64,000 bases of DNA from Dehalococcoidia bacterium (lineage in GTDB: Bacteria > Chloroflexota > Dehalococcoidia > Lucifugimonadales > HRBIN23): positions 1-64,000 of the forward strand of contig JANXCH010000013.1 in the NCBI GenBank assembly GCA_025060295.1, in the 5' to 3' direction. Position numbers and translations under genes: made by a program. Below are positions 42,001-54,390 of the stretch, piece by piece. The notes under the pieces were generated by a model, which was not told the origin of the DNA, did no database searches, and saw nothing but the letters and a program-made list of their open reading frames with translations. Position 1 is the stretch's first letter. Every line of letters begins with the position of its first letter.

Positions 42001-42597
42001 ATGACCCTGCTGTCGGGTGTCTCGGTGCCTGTGGGTGTTGGTCAGGATAGGGTAGCCACGCCCCTGCTGGCGTGTCGGTGGACGCTGACCATCCTGTGGG
42101 CGTTGTTCCAGGGGCGGCACCGCCCGTCGGAACTGCAACGGCACATCCCCGGCCTGAGGCGCAAGGTGCTCTACGACCGCCTGCGCAAACTGCAGGGGGA
42201 GGGGTTGGTGGTGGCCGTAACGGGAGGAGGATATCCCCTGCGGGTGGAGTATCACCCCACCGAGCGGGGGATGGCCCTGCGCCCTGTGGTGGAGGCTCTG
42301 CTCGGGGACGGCATCCCCCCCGCGGTGGTGGCGGAGGTGCTCAAGTGTAAGTGGATGGGGTGCATCTTGCGCCTGTTGCGGGAGCGTCCGTATCGCCCCA
42401 GCGAACTGAAGCGCGCCCTGGGGGGTATCAGCAACAAGGTGCTGGCGGAGCGGTTGGCCAAGCTGGAGGCTCTGGGGCTGGTGCAGAGGCAGGTGGTGGC
42501 CACACGGGGGGTGCGGGTGCTCTATGCCCTCACTCCCCTGGCGCACGGGTGGCGCGCCCTGGGCATGGTGCTGGCACCCCCTATGGGGCCACAGTAA
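42001..42597 (+). CDS. Tandem HxlR-type winged-helix transcriptional regulator
   Basis: 198 residues holding two copies of the HxlR fold. Copy 1 (about 18-98): ACRWTLTILWALFQGRHRPS, then GLRRKVLYDRLRKLQGEGLV. Copy 2 (about 112-190): KCKWMGCILRLLRERPYRPS, then GGISNKVLAERLAKLEALGL. HxlR proteins normally dimerise as single domains, so this is an internally fused dimer. Cys residues near the start of each helix bundle (LLACRW, VLKCKW) could sense redox or thiol-reactive signals, as HypR/YodB relatives do. It probably acts on the palindrome just upstream and on the divergent protoglobin gene. Confidence 0.85.
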   Translation: MTLLSGVSVPVGVGQDRVATPLLACRWTLTILWALFQGRHRPSELQRHIPGLRRKVLYDRLRKLQGEGLVVAVTGGGYPLRVEYHPTERGMALRPVVEALLGDGIPPAVVAEVLKCKWMGCILRLLRERPYRPSELKRALGGISNKVLAERLAKLEALGLVQRQVVATRGVRVLYALTPLAHGWRALGMVLAPPMGPQ

Positions 42598-43591
42598 CCC
42601 CCTCGCCCTCTACCACTTCCCCCACAGGGATGGCCTCGGGAACGGCACGACGGGCGGCGTCTACGGCCTCGGGAGCCACGGCCACCACCATCCCGATGCC
42701 CATGTTGAACACACGGAACATCTCCCCCTCCTCCACGGGGCCTTGCTGCTGGATGAGGCGGAAGAGGGGGGGCACCTCCCACGCTCGCCGGTGGAAACGG
42801 GCCCCCAGCCCCGGGGGAAGGATGCGGGGCACATTCTCTATGAGCCCCCCGCCCGTGATGTGGGCCATGCCTTTGGCATAGGGGAGCAGGGGAACCAGCA
42901 GGGGATAATACGGGCGGTGGGGCACAAGAAGCGCCTCCCCCAGGGTGGTGCCCAGGTCGGGGAACCAGCGCCCCAGCACCGACGGGTCTTGGTCAATGCG
43001 GAACAGACGGCGCACCAACGAGTAGCCGTTGGTGTGCAGGCCGTGGGAGGGGATGCCCAGGAGCACATCGCCTCGGCGGATGGTCTGACCGGTCAGGAGG
43101 GCCTCCTCCTCCACCGCCCCCACGATGAAACCCACCAGGTCAAAGTCGTCGCCCTGGTAGACGCCTGGCATTTCGGCCGTCTCGCCGCCGATAAGGGCGC
43201 ACCCGGCGGCGCGGCAGGCGTCCACCATCCCCTGGGTGATGGCCTCTACCCGCTCGGGGCGCAGACGTCCGAAGGCCATGTAGTCCAGGAAGAAGAGGGG
43301 GCGTGCCCCGCAGGTGAAGATGTCGTTCACGCAGTGGTTGACCACATCCTGGCCTACGCCCTGGTAGCGCCCCAGGAGGGCGGCAATTTTCAGTTTGGTG
43401 CCTACCCCGTCGGTGTGGGCCACCAGGATGGGGCGGCGGAAGCCCTCCAGGCGAAAGAACCCCCCGAAGAAGCCGATGTCGCCCACCACGCCGGGGGTGA
43501 AAGTGGAGCGGGCCAGGCTGCGGATGCGCTCCTTGGCTAAAGTGGCGGCATCCCGGTCGACCCCTGCCGCCTTATAGGTGGCGTCGGACAC
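42581..43591 (-). CDS. purM: Phosphoribosylformylglycinamidine cyclo-ligase
   Basis: 336 residues, GTG start directly after the stop of the preceding gene (TAGGTG). LVAHTDGVGTKLKIAALLGR, HCVNDIFTCGARPLFFLDY, GGETAEMPGVYQGDDFDLVG and HITGGGLIENVPRILPPGLG are canonical AIR synthase motifs. It closes the imidazole ring in purine synthesis, forming AIR from FGAM and ATP. Its 3' end overlaps the convergent HxlR gene by 17 nt. No other pur gene is nearby. Confidence 0.95.
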   Translation of the reverse strand: MSDATYKAAGVDRDAATLAKERIRSLARSTFTPGVVGDIGFFGGFFRLEGFRRPILVAHTDGVGTKLKIAALLGRYQGVGQDVVNHCVNDIFTCGARPLFFLDYMAFGRLRPERVEAITQGMVDACRAAGCALIGGETAEMPGVYQGDDFDLVGFIVGAVEEEALLTGQTIRRGDVLLGIPSHGLHTNGYSLVRRLFRIDQDPSVLGRWFPDLGTTLGEALLVPHRPYYPLLVPLLPYAKGMAHITGGGLIENVPRILPPGLGARFHRRAWEVPPLFRLIQQQGPVEEGEMFRVFNMGIGMVVAVAPEAVDAARRAVPEAIPVGEVVEGEGVTVAP

Positions 43592-43861
43592 CTAGCCCTC
43601 CTTGGCGGGTTGCTGGGGAGGGGGCTCCTCCTTCACTTCGATGCGCTTGCGCTGGCGCGGGGCCGCCTCCCGCTCAGCCATTTCCAACTCCTCAATGGCG
43701 CGGTCCAGCAAGGCGCGCAAACCCAGGAGAAACTCGCGCCCGGCGGCGCGCCAGTGGGCACGGGATTGAGGGGGCACCATCTCCCGTAGGCGGCGGGTGC
43801 GGAAGCGCACCCACACCTCTCCCCCCGGGCCGAGCTGCACCTCCACCAAACGCTCGCTCAT
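43592..43861 (-). CDS. Small unknown protein coupled to the ArsA-type ATPase
   Basis: 89 residues. VEVQLGPGGEVWVRFRTRRL begins it. A helix (GREFLLGLRALLDRAIEELE) follows, and it ends in a charged Lys/Glu/Pro tail. No family recognised. Its ATG overlaps the TGA of the ATPase (ATGA), and its stop touches the purM start. The tight coupling suggests a partner or accessory of the ATPase, but no motif supports a specific role. Confidence 0.65.
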   Translation of the reverse strand: MSERLVEVQLGPGGEVWVRFRTRRLREMVPPQSRAHWRAAGREFLLGLRALLDRAIEELEMAEREAAPRQRKRIEVKEEPPPQQPAKEG

Positions 43862-45090
43862 GTCCCCTCCTTTCTGGTATGCGGGTGTGGGCCTTTGGTG
43901 GCTTGCGGGGCGTGGGCCGAGGCGCGCCCCTGGAAGCGGATGCGCAAAGTGTCGCCCTCCAAGGTGGCGTCTTTCACCCCCAGGCCCACCAGCATGCGGG
44001 GCAGGAACACAGTGCGCCGATACGACCCCACCTGCACCACCAGTTCCTCCACACTGCTCTGCAGAAGGGCGATGTCGCCCCGAGCGGCGAAGGGCAGTTT
44101 CAGCAAGAGCAGGTGGTCCTCCCCCTCCCGGCGGATTTCCTGGGGGTTGCCCAGGTGGAAGATGTGGATGGGGTTCTTATCCCCGTAAAGGACGCGGGCC
44201 ATCTCCCGCAGGGCCTCTATCCCCACCACCTCCCGGCTGAACAGGGGGACAGTGAAGATGGGGACGGGGGAGAAGGCCTCCTGAATCATTTGGAAGTACT
44301 TGGCCTGGCTGGAACGCCAGGTCTGGAAGTACGGGTCGGTAACATCGGGGGGGATGAGGCGGTTGCACACCACCATGTCCACATTGTAGCCGTAGAGGTT
44401 GAGGTAGGTGAAAGAGCGCTGGGTCTCCTTGACCACCATCTTCTCGGCGTTGACCACCAGGCGCACCGAGGCCTGCTGGTGGTCGGTGAGGAGGGCCTGC
44501 ATGGCTTCCAGCTGCTGGTAGAGGCTTTCAATGCTGGCGAACACCGGCTCCCCCGGCACGGGGAGGCCCAGGGTTACTCTGGCCAACGGCCCCAAGGTCT
44601 GGGCGGTGCGCTTGCCGATGGGGAAAAGGCGCCGCATATACCAGCGGGCCATGTCGGGGAAACTGAGCAGACGCATGGTCTCCCCTGTGGGGGCGCAGTC
44701 CACCACCAGCACATCGCACGCCCCCGCTTGGGCGTGGCGGGTGATGTACAGGAGGCCCACCAGTTCATCCATGCCAGGGAAGATGGCAATTTCCTCGGCC
44801 ACCACCTCGTCCACCCCTTGCCATTGGAGCAGGGCGGTGAGCCAATCCCGCACGGTGCTCCAGTAGCGCTCCAGTTCCTTGAGGACATCTATCTCCTGTC
44901 CCCACAGGTTGGGGGCTATAGGCGTGGGGTCAGGGCCGAGGGGGTGGTCAAAAGAGTCGGCCAGGGAATGGGCGATGTCGGTGCTCATCACGATGGTCTT
45001 GTAGCCCATATCGGCGGCGCGCACGGCAGTGGCGGCGGCGATGCTGGTCTTGCCTACTCCCCCTTTGCCGGTGAATAAGATGATGCGCAT
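43858..45090 (-). CDS. ArsA/Get3-family ATPase with C-terminal HSP20-like domain (Get3d-like)
   Basis: 410 residues. The deviant Walker A (P-loop) FTGKGGVGKTSIAAATAVRA, switch I TDIAHSLADSFDHPLG and switch II LVVDCAPTGETMRLLSFPD are intact. There is one ATPase copy, not the tandem pair of E. coli ArsA. Residues about 325-395 form an alpha-crystallin/HSP20-like fold (LLLKLPFAARGDIALLQSS, VFLPRMLVGLGVKDATLEGD), as in the Get3d group of photosynthetic and Chloroflexota organisms. It more likely handles hydrophobic proteins or cofactors than arsenite; no arsenic-resistance gene is nearby. It lies 51 nt downstream of gyrB and is coupled to a small unknown gene. Confidence 0.85.
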   Translation of the reverse strand: MRIILFTGKGGVGKTSIAAATAVRAADMGYKTIVMSTDIAHSLADSFDHPLGPDPTPIAPNLWGQEIDVLKELERYWSTVRDWLTALLQWQGVDEVVAEEIAIFPGMDELVGLLYITRHAQAGACDVLVVDCAPTGETMRLLSFPDMARWYMRRLFPIGKRTAQTLGPLARVTLGLPVPGEPVFASIESLYQQLEAMQALLTDHQQASVRLVVNAEKMVVKETQRSFTYLNLYGYNVDMVVCNRLIPPDVTDPYFQTWRSSQAKYFQMIQEAFSPVPIFTVPLFSREVVGIEALREMARVLYGDKNPIHIFHLGNPQEIRREGEDHLLLLKLPFAARGDIALLQSSVEELVVQVGSYRRTVFLPRMLVGLGVKDATLEGDTLRIRFQGRASAHAPQATKGPHPHTRKEGT

Positions 45091-45141
45091 GGTGCTCCCT
45101 CTCTGCAGTGCAGAACCTCGCCCCCTCGATCCCCAGGGCGA

Positions 45142-48077
<2,936 letters not shown>

Positions 48078-48202
48078 AATTCTATTGTAGCAGATGTGCG
48101 CGGTGCTTTGAAAGGCACGGGCATGCGGGCCCAGGCCCTTTCCCCCCGGAAACCATACCCCGCCCCCGTGAGGCGTCTGCTAGCATAGGGTAGAGGTCTC
48201 CT

Positions 48203-48979
48203 ATGGGGAATCCCCGTCTGACCCAGGTGCAGGCCATCATCCTGAAGGACAGGGAGGTGGGCGAGGCGGATCGCCTGGTGTGTCTGTTCACCCTGGAACG
48301 GGGGAAAGTGTGGGCACGGGCCGCCGGCGTGCGCAAGCCCACCAGCCGGCTGGGGGGCCACCTGCAACCCCTCTGCCACAGCCGCGTGCTCCTCGCGCGG
48401 GGGCGGGAGCGGGATGTGGTCTCCCAGGCGGAGGCCCTGCACACCTTCCCTGGCCTGCGGGGGGATTTGCGGCGCTTGGCCCAGGCTTTAGCCTGCGCCG
48501 AGGTGGTGGAGGGCCTCACCGCCGAGGAGCAGGCCAATCCCCGCATCTACCACCTCCTCTTGCACACTTTGGAAGGGTTGGAGGCAGGGGAGGGGGAAGT
48601 GCTCCTGCGCTGGTATGAGGTGCAGATGCTGGATGCCCTGGGGGTAGTGCCCCACCTGTTCGCCTGCGCAGAGTGTGGGGCACCCCTTTTCCCCCAGCCC
48701 CAGTATACTTTTCGCGTGCCGGTGGGGGTTGTGTGTGGGGGATGCACCTCCCACGGGGGGGCGTTCTTATCCCTCTCTCTGGAGGGGCTGAAGGTGCTGC
48801 GCTGGCTGGCCCGCCACGACTACGCCCAGGTGCGCACCCTGCGCTTGGGGCCGGTGGGGGCCGAGGTGGAGCGCCTCTTGCGGGAGACCTTCCGCTGGCA
48901 TCTGGAGCGGGAGGTGCGGGCTGCCGCCTTCGGGGAGCGGGTGGGAGGATACCCCCCCGTCGGGGGACGGGCATTTTGA
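48203..48979 (+). CDS. recO: DNA repair protein RecO
   Basis: 258 residues. The N-terminal OB fold is TQVQAIILKDREVGEADRLV with CLFTLERGKVWARAAGVRKP. The helical domain carries a four-Cys zinc finger, FACAECGAPLF with VVCGGCTSHGGAFLS. It loads RecA on SSB-coated single strands with RecR in gap repair. The start is ATG 48203. The biotin carboxylase gene follows 47 nt later. Confidence 0.92.
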   Translation: MGNPRLTQVQAIILKDREVGEADRLVCLFTLERGKVWARAAGVRKPTSRLGGHLQPLCHSRVLLARGRERDVVSQAEALHTFPGLRGDLRRLAQALACAEVVEGLTAEEQANPRIYHLLLHTLEGLEAGEGEVLLRWYEVQMLDALGVVPHLFACAECGAPLFPQPQYTFRVPVGVVCGGCTSHGGAFLSLSLEGLKVLRWLARHDYAQVRTLRLGPVGAEVERLLRETFRWHLEREVRAAAFGERVGGYPPVGGRAF

Positions 48980-49026
48980 CACCCCTGCGCTCTTTGGGTA
49001 TGGTAAGGGAGAAGACACCACCAGCC

Positions 49027-50604
49027 ATGTTCCGTGCGGTGCTTGTTGCCAACCGTGGGGAGTGCGCCTGCCGCATCATCCGCACTTTGAAGCGGATGGG
49101 CATACGCGCTGTTGCCGTCTACTCGGAGGCGGATACCCGCGCCCGCCATGTGCAGATGGCCGACGAGGCGGTGCCCATTGGCCCCCCCGAGCCTGCCCAG
49201 AGTTACCTGAACATCCCCCGCCTGGTGGAGGCGGCACGGGCGACAGGATGCCAGGCGGTGCACCCTGGGTGGGGTTTCCTTGCCCAGAACCCCGCCTTCG
49301 CCCGCGCCTGCGCCCAGGCGGGGCTGAAGTTCATTGGCCCCCGCCCCGAGGTGATGGAGCGTATGGGGGATAAGGTGCTGGCACGGCACCTGGCACGGGA
49401 GGCCGGCTTACCCCTGGCCCCTGGTAGCCCCGAGGCTGTGACCGACGAGGAGGCGGTGCGCATCGCCCAGGCCATCGGCTTCCCGGTGATGATCAAGGCG
49501 GCGGCGGGGGGTGGGGGTGTGGGTATTCGGGTGGCTACCTCCCTGGCGGACCTGCGCGACCTGCTCCCTCGGGCGCGCCGATTGGCCCAGGGCGCTTTCG
49601 GATCGGACAAGGTCTATGTGGAGCGGTACATTCGCGACGCCGCCCACATTGAGGTGCAAGTGCTGGGGGATGAGCACGGCACCCTGGTGCACCTGGGGGA
49701 GCGGGAGTGCTCGGTGCAGAGGCGCAACCAGAAAATCGTGGAGGAGACACCCAGTCCCAAACTGAACGACGCCCAGCGCCAGCGCCTGGTGGCGGCTGCT
49801 TTGGCCCTGGCCCGCCACATCGGGTACACCAACGCCGGCACCGTGGAGTTCCTCTGGTCGCCCGAGGGCGAGTTCTACTTCCTGGAGATGAACACCCGCC
49901 TGCAGGTGGAGCACCCCGTGACGGAGATGGTAACCGGGCTGGACATTGTGGAGTTGCAAGTGCGCATAGCGATGGGAGAGCCTCTCCCCTTCCGCCAGGA
50001 GGACGTGGTGCCGAGGGGGCATAGTGTGGAGGGGCGGGTGTATGCCGAGGACCCCGACACCTTCGTCCCCACGGGGGGAACAGTGGAGCGAGTGGTGGAG
50101 CCCCAGGGGGAGGGGATACGGGTGGATAGCGCCCTCGTGCCGGGGTACCAGGTGCCCCTGTTTTACGACGCTATGCTGGCCAAGGTGATCGCCTGGGCAC
50201 CCACGCGGGAGCAGGCCATTGCGCGCCTGGACGCCGCCCTGAAGGGCCTCGTGGTGGAGGGGGTGCGCACCAACATCCCCACCTTGCGGGCGGTGCTGGG
50301 GGATCCGACCTTCCTCCTGGGCACTTATACCACCCAGGTGCTGGCCCGTTTGACGGCGGTGCCCCAGCGGCGCGTGGCCTCCACACCCACCTCTGCGGCG
50401 GTGTCCACTGACCCCGAGGCGGTGCTCCACGAGGCGGAGCGCCGTTCCTTCCTGGACCCCCGTTGGGATGGCAGAGCAGAGGCGGTGGCGGCAGCGTTGG
50501 CCGTGGCCTGGGCGTGGGAGGGGTTTTCCGCCCCGGCGCCTTCGGCGTGGCGGGAGCAGGGCAAGATGCACCAGATGCTGACGCGTCTGGGGGTGGGGCT
50601 ATGA
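49027..50604 (+). CDS. accC: Biotin carboxylase subunit of an acyl-CoA carboxylase
   Basis: 525 residues from ATG 49027. [20 protein letters not shown] opens the N-domain. The ATP-grasp has [19 protein letters not shown] and [20 protein letters not shown]. The C-domain carries [20 protein letters not shown]. It is about 75 residues longer than E. coli AccC; the extra tail (about 450-525) resembles that of propionyl- or methylcrotonyl-CoA carboxylase alpha chains. The carrier is a separate gene coupled by ATGA overlap. No carboxyltransferase is in the window, so the acyl-CoA substrate is open. Confidence 0.92.
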   Translation: MFRAVLVANRGECACRIIRTLKRMGIRAVAVYSEADTRARHVQMADEAVPIGPPEPAQSYLNIPRLVEAARATGCQAVHPGWGFLAQNPAFARACAQAGLKFIGPRPEVMERMGDKVLARHLAREAGLPLAPGSPEAVTDEEAVRIAQAIGFPVMIKAAAGGGGVGIRVATSLADLRDLLPRARRLAQGAFGSDKVYVERYIRDAAHIEVQVLGDEHGTLVHLGERECSVQRRNQKIVEETPSPKLNDAQRQRLVAAALALARHIGYTNAGTVEFLWSPEGEFYFLEMNTRLQVEHPVTEMVTGLDIVELQVRIAMGEPLPFRQEDVVPRGHSVEGRVYAEDPDTFVPTGGTVERVVEPQGEGIRVDSALVPGYQVPLFYDAMLAKVIAWAPTREQAIARLDAALKGLVVEGVRTNIPTLRAVLGDPTFLLGTYTTQVLARLTAVPQRRVASTPTSAAVSTDPEAVLHEAERRSFLDPRWDGRAEAVAAALAVAWAWEGFSAPAPSAWREQGKMHQMLTRLGVGL

Positions 50605-51023
50605 CCTTCCCCCCGCGCCGCTTCCGCGTGCGGGTGGGCCAGCGGTGGCTGACGGTAGAGGTGCGCCGCGGCCCTGCCGGCCAACCCCTGGTGTGGGTGG
50701 AGGGACAGCCCGTGGAGGTGGAGGTGCTCCCCGAAGGGAGCGTGTCCCCCAGGGGGATGCCGGTGGCCTCCCCTGGCTCTGGCCCTGCCCCTCATCCCCC
50801 CCAGGAGAGGCGCATCGTCAGCCCCATGCCCGGGCGGGTGGTAGGAGTGTCGGTGCGGGTGGGCGACCGTCTCCAGGCGGGGGACGAGGTCTGCGTCATT
50901 GAGGCCATGAAGATGGAGCAGAGCATCCGCTGCACCCACGGGGGCGTCGTGAAGGCTGTCCACATCCAGCCCGGCCAAACCGTTCAGGCGGGCGACCTGT
51001 TGGTGGAACTGGGGGAGGAATAA
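50601..51023 (+). CDS. Biotin carboxyl carrier protein
   Basis: 140 residues, with the ATG overlapping the biotin carboxylase stop. The C-terminal biotinyl domain (about 70-140) has [20 protein letters not shown] and the biotin Lys in [20 protein letters not shown]. The N-terminal 50 residues form a beta-rich linker domain, and a Pro-rich hinge joins the two. It carries CO2 from the carboxylase to a carboxyltransferase. It is the last gene of the recO-accC string. Confidence 0.92.
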   Translation: MTFPPRRFRVRVGQRWLTVEVRRGPAGQPLVWVEGQPVEVEVLPEGSVSPRGMPVASPGSGPAPHPPQERRIVSPMPGRVVGVSVRVGDRLQAGDEVCVIEAMKMEQSIRCTHGGVVKAVHIQPGQTVQAGDLLVELGEE

Positions 51024-51147
51024 CGGGCGGGGGCGTGTCCACCCCCCCTCTGGGATGGGCCGTTAGGTGCAGGCTGTTTCCCCTCGGCGGTTTGCCCTTC
51101 CGCTCTCGTCTGTATCCGGACCCTTTCTCTGCTACACTACAAAGGCT

Positions 51148-52506
51148 ATGAGCGTTACAGCGACGCTGGTGGAGTGGGTAACGGCATGCCGAGGGGAGGC
51201 TCTCCCGCCGGCGGTGCGGGAGCGGGTGAAGGGGCTTTTCCTGGATGCGTTGGCGTGTGCCTGCATTGGGAGCCGCCAACGGTGGACGCAGAAGGTGGCC
51301 CAGATGGTGCGGGGGATGGGGGCGCAGGGGCCGTGCACGGTGGTGGGCTATCCCTGGACGACGGCCCCCTCGTTGGCGGCGCTGGTGAACGGGTGCGCGG
51401 TGGGAGGGTTTGAGTTGGACCACGCCCTGGGGGAGGCGTCGGCCCATCCCAGCAGTGCGGTGGGGCCGGCGGTGCTGGCCCTGGGGCAGGCCTTGCGGGC
51501 ATCGGGGGAGCGGGTTGTGCGGGCATTGGTGCTGGGCTATGAGGCCCAGTGCCGCATCGGCTTGGCGGTCGGGCGGGGGGTGGAGGACGAGCGGGGCTTC
51601 CACGGCCCCGGCACCAACGGCCCCCTGGGGGCGGCCGTGGGAGCGGGGGTTCTGCTGGGCCTGACGCCCCAGCAGATGGCCTGGGCACTGGGGAACGCCG
51701 GCTCCCACGGGGCGGGGCTGATGGCCTTCGCCGCCGAGGGGGCCATGACCAAGCGCCTGCACCACGGGCGGTCGGCCCAGACGGGGCTGGAGTGTGCCCT
51801 GCTAGCGCAGGAGGGGTTCACCGGCCCCAGTCAGGTGCTGGAGGGGGCACGGGGCTTCTTCCACGCCTTTTCGCCCACTCCCCGCCCCCAGCAGGTTACC
51901 GAGGGCTTGGGGACGGTGTGGCGTTTGGAGGGCATTTTTGTGAAGCGCTACCCCTGCCACGCCAGCATCCAGGGGGTGGTGGAGGGGCTGGTGCGCCTGC
52001 GGCGGGAGGGCCTGCGGGCGGAGCAGGTGGAGCGGGTGCGAGTGGTGGGGCCGCCCCGTCTGCTCCACCGCCACGCCGAAAAGACCCCCCGCACCCTCCT
52101 GGCTGCCCAGGAGAGCCTCCCCTTCTGCGTGGCGTGGGCGCTGCTGGGCAACCCGGAGGACCCGTGGTCATTGACCGAGGCTCTGCTCACGGAGCCGGCC
52201 TACCTGGGCTTGGCCCAGCGGGTGGAGATAGAGGTGGACGCCCAAGCCTTCGCCACGCCTCCCTTGTCCTTCCTCGGCTCGGAGGTTACGGTGGAGACCG
52301 CGTTCGGCGTGCGGCGCTTCTGCGGGTGGCCCTTCCCCGGTGCGCCGGGGCATCCTTTGCCCTGGGAGGGGGTGGTGCAGAAGTTTCGGGCGTGTGCGGT
52401 GCCCGTGCTCGGGGAGGAGAGGACCCAGGCCGTAGTGCAGAAGGTGGCTCACCTGGAGGCAGAGGGGGACATATCTTCCCTGGCGGGGCTTCTGGCGGGC
52501 ACCTAG
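51148..52506 (+). CDS. MmgE/PrpD-family protein
   Basis: 452 residues from ATG 51148. RVKGLFLDALACACIGSRQ and FELDHALGEASAHPSSAVGP are typical of the 2-methylcitrate dehydratase (PrpD)/immune-responsive gene 1 superfamily. GNAGSHGAGLMAFAAEGAMT and KRLHHGRSAQTGLECALLAQ are its active-site helices, and VKRYPCHASIQGVVEGLVRL the second set. Known members dehydrate 2-methylcitrate or decarboxylate cis-aconitate. Without a methylcitrate synthase nearby the substrate is unclear. TACACT at 51133-51138 is a close-set -10. Confidence 0.85.
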   Translation: MSVTATLVEWVTACRGEALPPAVRERVKGLFLDALACACIGSRQRWTQKVAQMVRGMGAQGPCTVVGYPWTTAPSLAALVNGCAVGGFELDHALGEASAHPSSAVGPAVLALGQALRASGERVVRALVLGYEAQCRIGLAVGRGVEDERGFHGPGTNGPLGAAVGAGVLLGLTPQQMAWALGNAGSHGAGLMAFAAEGAMTKRLHHGRSAQTGLECALLAQEGFTGPSQVLEGARGFFHAFSPTPRPQQVTEGLGTVWRLEGIFVKRYPCHASIQGVVEGLVRLRREGLRAEQVERVRVVGPPRLLHRHAEKTPRTLLAAQESLPFCVAWALLGNPEDPWSLTEALLTEPAYLGLAQRVEIEVDAQAFATPPLSFLGSEVTVETAFGVRRFCGWPFPGAPGHPLPWEGVVQKFRACAVPVLGEERTQAVVQKVAHLEAEGDISSLAGLLAGT

Positions 52507-52766
52507 TTGCGCCGCAGGTAGAGGAGAAACTCCTGCTCCTCCACAGGACGGCCCCGCCGTAAGGCGAGGATAGCGTATTGCATGAACATGCGGGCCAGGC
52601 CAGGGTATTTGAGGGCATGGGAACCGATGACCACCCGGGGGATAGGCTTGTCCAACTCCACTGCGATGCGCCCAGGGTGGTCGTAGTCCACCTCTAACGC
52701 TATGCTCCGGCCGGTGGAGCGCTCGATGCGCTCCTGTAGTCGGCGCAGGAACTCGGCATCATCCAT
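52503..52766 (-). CDS. Conserved-looking unknown protein, 87 residues
   Basis: No family recognised. FLRRLQERIERSTGRSIALE begins a compact alpha/beta protein with VDYDHPGRIAVELDKPIPRV and MFMQYAILALRRGRPVEEQE. It is soluble and has no Cys. It converges with the MmgE/PrpD gene by a 4-nt stop overlap and diverges from the FAD oxidoreductase. The strand pattern and good start suggest a real gene. Confidence 0.6.
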   Translation of the reverse strand: MDDAEFLRRLQERIERSTGRSIALEVDYDHPGRIAVELDKPIPRVVIGSHALKYPGLARMFMQYAILALRRGRPVEEQEFLLYLRRN

Positions 52767-52833
52767 AGGGTGCCCCCCACTCTCAGTATACGGGGGAGCC
52801 TTTGGGATAGAATAGCCCTATCAGGAGGATGGT

Positions 52834-54015
52834 ATGAGCGAAAGGCGTGATGTGGTGGTCATCGGGGCGGGGGTGAACGGGGTGAGCACGGCTTATTTCC
52901 TGGCACGCAAGGGGGTGAAGCGCGTCCTTCTGCTGGAGCGGGAGGGGGTGGCATCGGGGGCCACGGGGCGCTCGGCTGCCCTGGTGCGCATGCACTATAC
53001 CAACCCCTGGGACGCCCTGCTGGCCTTGCGCAGTTGGGAGATGTTCCAACACTGGAACGACCTGGTGGGGGGCGAATGTGGCTTCCGCACGACGGGGTTC
53101 CTTCTGCTGGCCGCCCACCACGACCGGGAGCACCTGCTGGCCAACATCCAGATGCTCCAATCAATAGGGGTGAACACCTGCTACCTGCCCCCGGAGGATG
53201 TGCGCCTGGCCTACCCGTATATGGTCACTGACGACCTGGCCGGGGCAGCCTACGAGCCGGAGAGCGGATACGCCGACGGCTCCGATACCACCCACAGCCT
53301 CCTGCGGGCGGCGCGACGGGAGGGGGTGGAGGTGCGCCTGGGCACCCCCGCCCTGCGCCTGCTGGTGGAGAAGGGGCGCATCACCGGTGTGGAGACGCCT
53401 CAGGGCCCCATCGCCACAGGGACAGTGGTGGTCGCAGCGGGGGCGTGGGCCGCTCCCCTGCTGGCCACGGCCGGCGTCACCCTGCCCATTACGCCCATGC
53501 GCATCGGGGCGGGGATCGTGGTGCGTCCGGCGCAGGTGCCCTTCCACCCCGTCGTCATTGACCGCTCCATCGGGTTCTACTTTCGCCCCGACGGGGTGCA
53601 GGAGGCACGCTTGACCCTGGTGGGGGTGCACGGGCGGGAGCACCGCACCCCTGCCGACCCCGACGCCTTCCGCCGTGAGCCGACGTACGAGGAGGTAGAG
53701 TTGACCATCCAACGGCTGGTGCGCCGTATCCCTGGCATGGCCGATGCTTACTGGAAGCGCACCTGGTGCGGGGTGGACGGCTATACGCCCGATGGGCATA
53801 TGGTGCTGGGGGCGGTGCCAGAGGTGCAGGGTCTGTATGTGGCGGGGGGGAGCAGTGGCACCGGCTTCAAGACAGGGCCGGCGGTGGGGCTGTGCATGGC
53901 GGAGGTGATTGTGGAGGGGCGGGCGCACACGGTGGACATTACCGCCTTCCGCCCCACCCGCTTCGCCGAAGGGCAGCCCCTGGTCAGCCCCCACGAATAC
54001 CGTGTGTCAGCCTAA
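52834..54015 (+). CDS. FAD-dependent amine/amino-acid oxidoreductase (DAO family, sarcosine oxidase beta-like)
   Basis: 393 residues. The FAD loop is VVVIGAGVNGVSTAYFLARK. SGATGRSAALVRMHYTNPWD and the substrate-domain ESGYADGSDTTHSLLRAARR follow. GVDGYTPDGHMVLGAVPEVQ with VAGGSSGTGFKTGPAVGLCM is the C-terminal FAD signature of glycine/sarcosine oxidases. It oxidises a secondary or primary amine such as sarcosine or glycine. It could feed formaldehyde or glyoxylate to the glycine pathway genes in this window, but no partner subunits are adjacent. GATAGAAT upstream may be its -10. Confidence 0.85.
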   Translation: MSERRDVVVIGAGVNGVSTAYFLARKGVKRVLLLEREGVASGATGRSAALVRMHYTNPWDALLALRSWEMFQHWNDLVGGECGFRTTGFLLLAAHHDREHLLANIQMLQSIGVNTCYLPPEDVRLAYPYMVTDDLAGAAYEPESGYADGSDTTHSLLRAARREGVEVRLGTPALRLLVEKGRITGVETPQGPIATGTVVVAAGAWAAPLLATAGVTLPITPMRIGAGIVVRPAQVPFHPVVIDRSIGFYFRPDGVQEARLTLVGVHGREHRTPADPDAFRREPTYEEVELTIQRLVRRIPGMADAYWKRTWCGVDGYTPDGHMVLGAVPEVQGLYVAGGSSGTGFKTGPAVGLCMAEVIVEGRAHTVDITAFRPTRFAEGQPLVSPHEYRVSA

Positions 54016-54138
54016 AGGCCTTCCATTACCTGGCCCCACGCGCCGTGTGCGCAGAGGCCCACAGGGCAGGAGGTGCGTCGCCCTTGCACCTTGGGCTCCC
54101 CTGGGGTATTCTGGAAGCAGATACCCACAGGAGGGGCC

Positions 54139-54336
54139 ATGTTTCGGGGCGGTATCGGGCTTCCTGAACTTATCATCATCCTGGTAATTGTCCTGCTCCT
54201 GTTTGGGGCGACCCGCCTGCCCAAGTTGGCGGAATCCATGGGCAGGGCCGTGAAGGCCTTCCGCAAGGCCGCCCGCGAGGAGGAGCAGTCCGCCCCCCGC
54301 GCACGCCGTCGGTCCAAGGAGCCGACGAAGGTATAG
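54139..54336 (+). CDS. tatA: Sec-independent translocase protein TatA
   Basis: 65 residues from ATG 54139, with AGGAGGGG ahead. [20 protein letters not shown] is the single membrane helix with the TatA hinge ([12 protein letters not shown]). The amphipathic helix [16 protein letters not shown] and a basic tail follow. It forms the pore-like part of the twin-arginine export system. No tatC is in the window. Confidence 0.93.
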   Translation: MFRGGIGLPELIIILVIVLLLFGATRLPKLAESMGRAVKAFRKAAREEEQSAPRARRRSKEPTKV

Positions 54337-54390
54337 GGCCAGCGCCCGCGCACGGGCTTCAGCAGGGCGCAGGGAGTGGTCTGAACAGCC

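Noticed and set aside
43858-45090. Arsenite efflux ATPase
   Set aside because: It has a single ATPase domain with an HSP20-like tail, and no arsB, arsR, arsC or arsD nearby.
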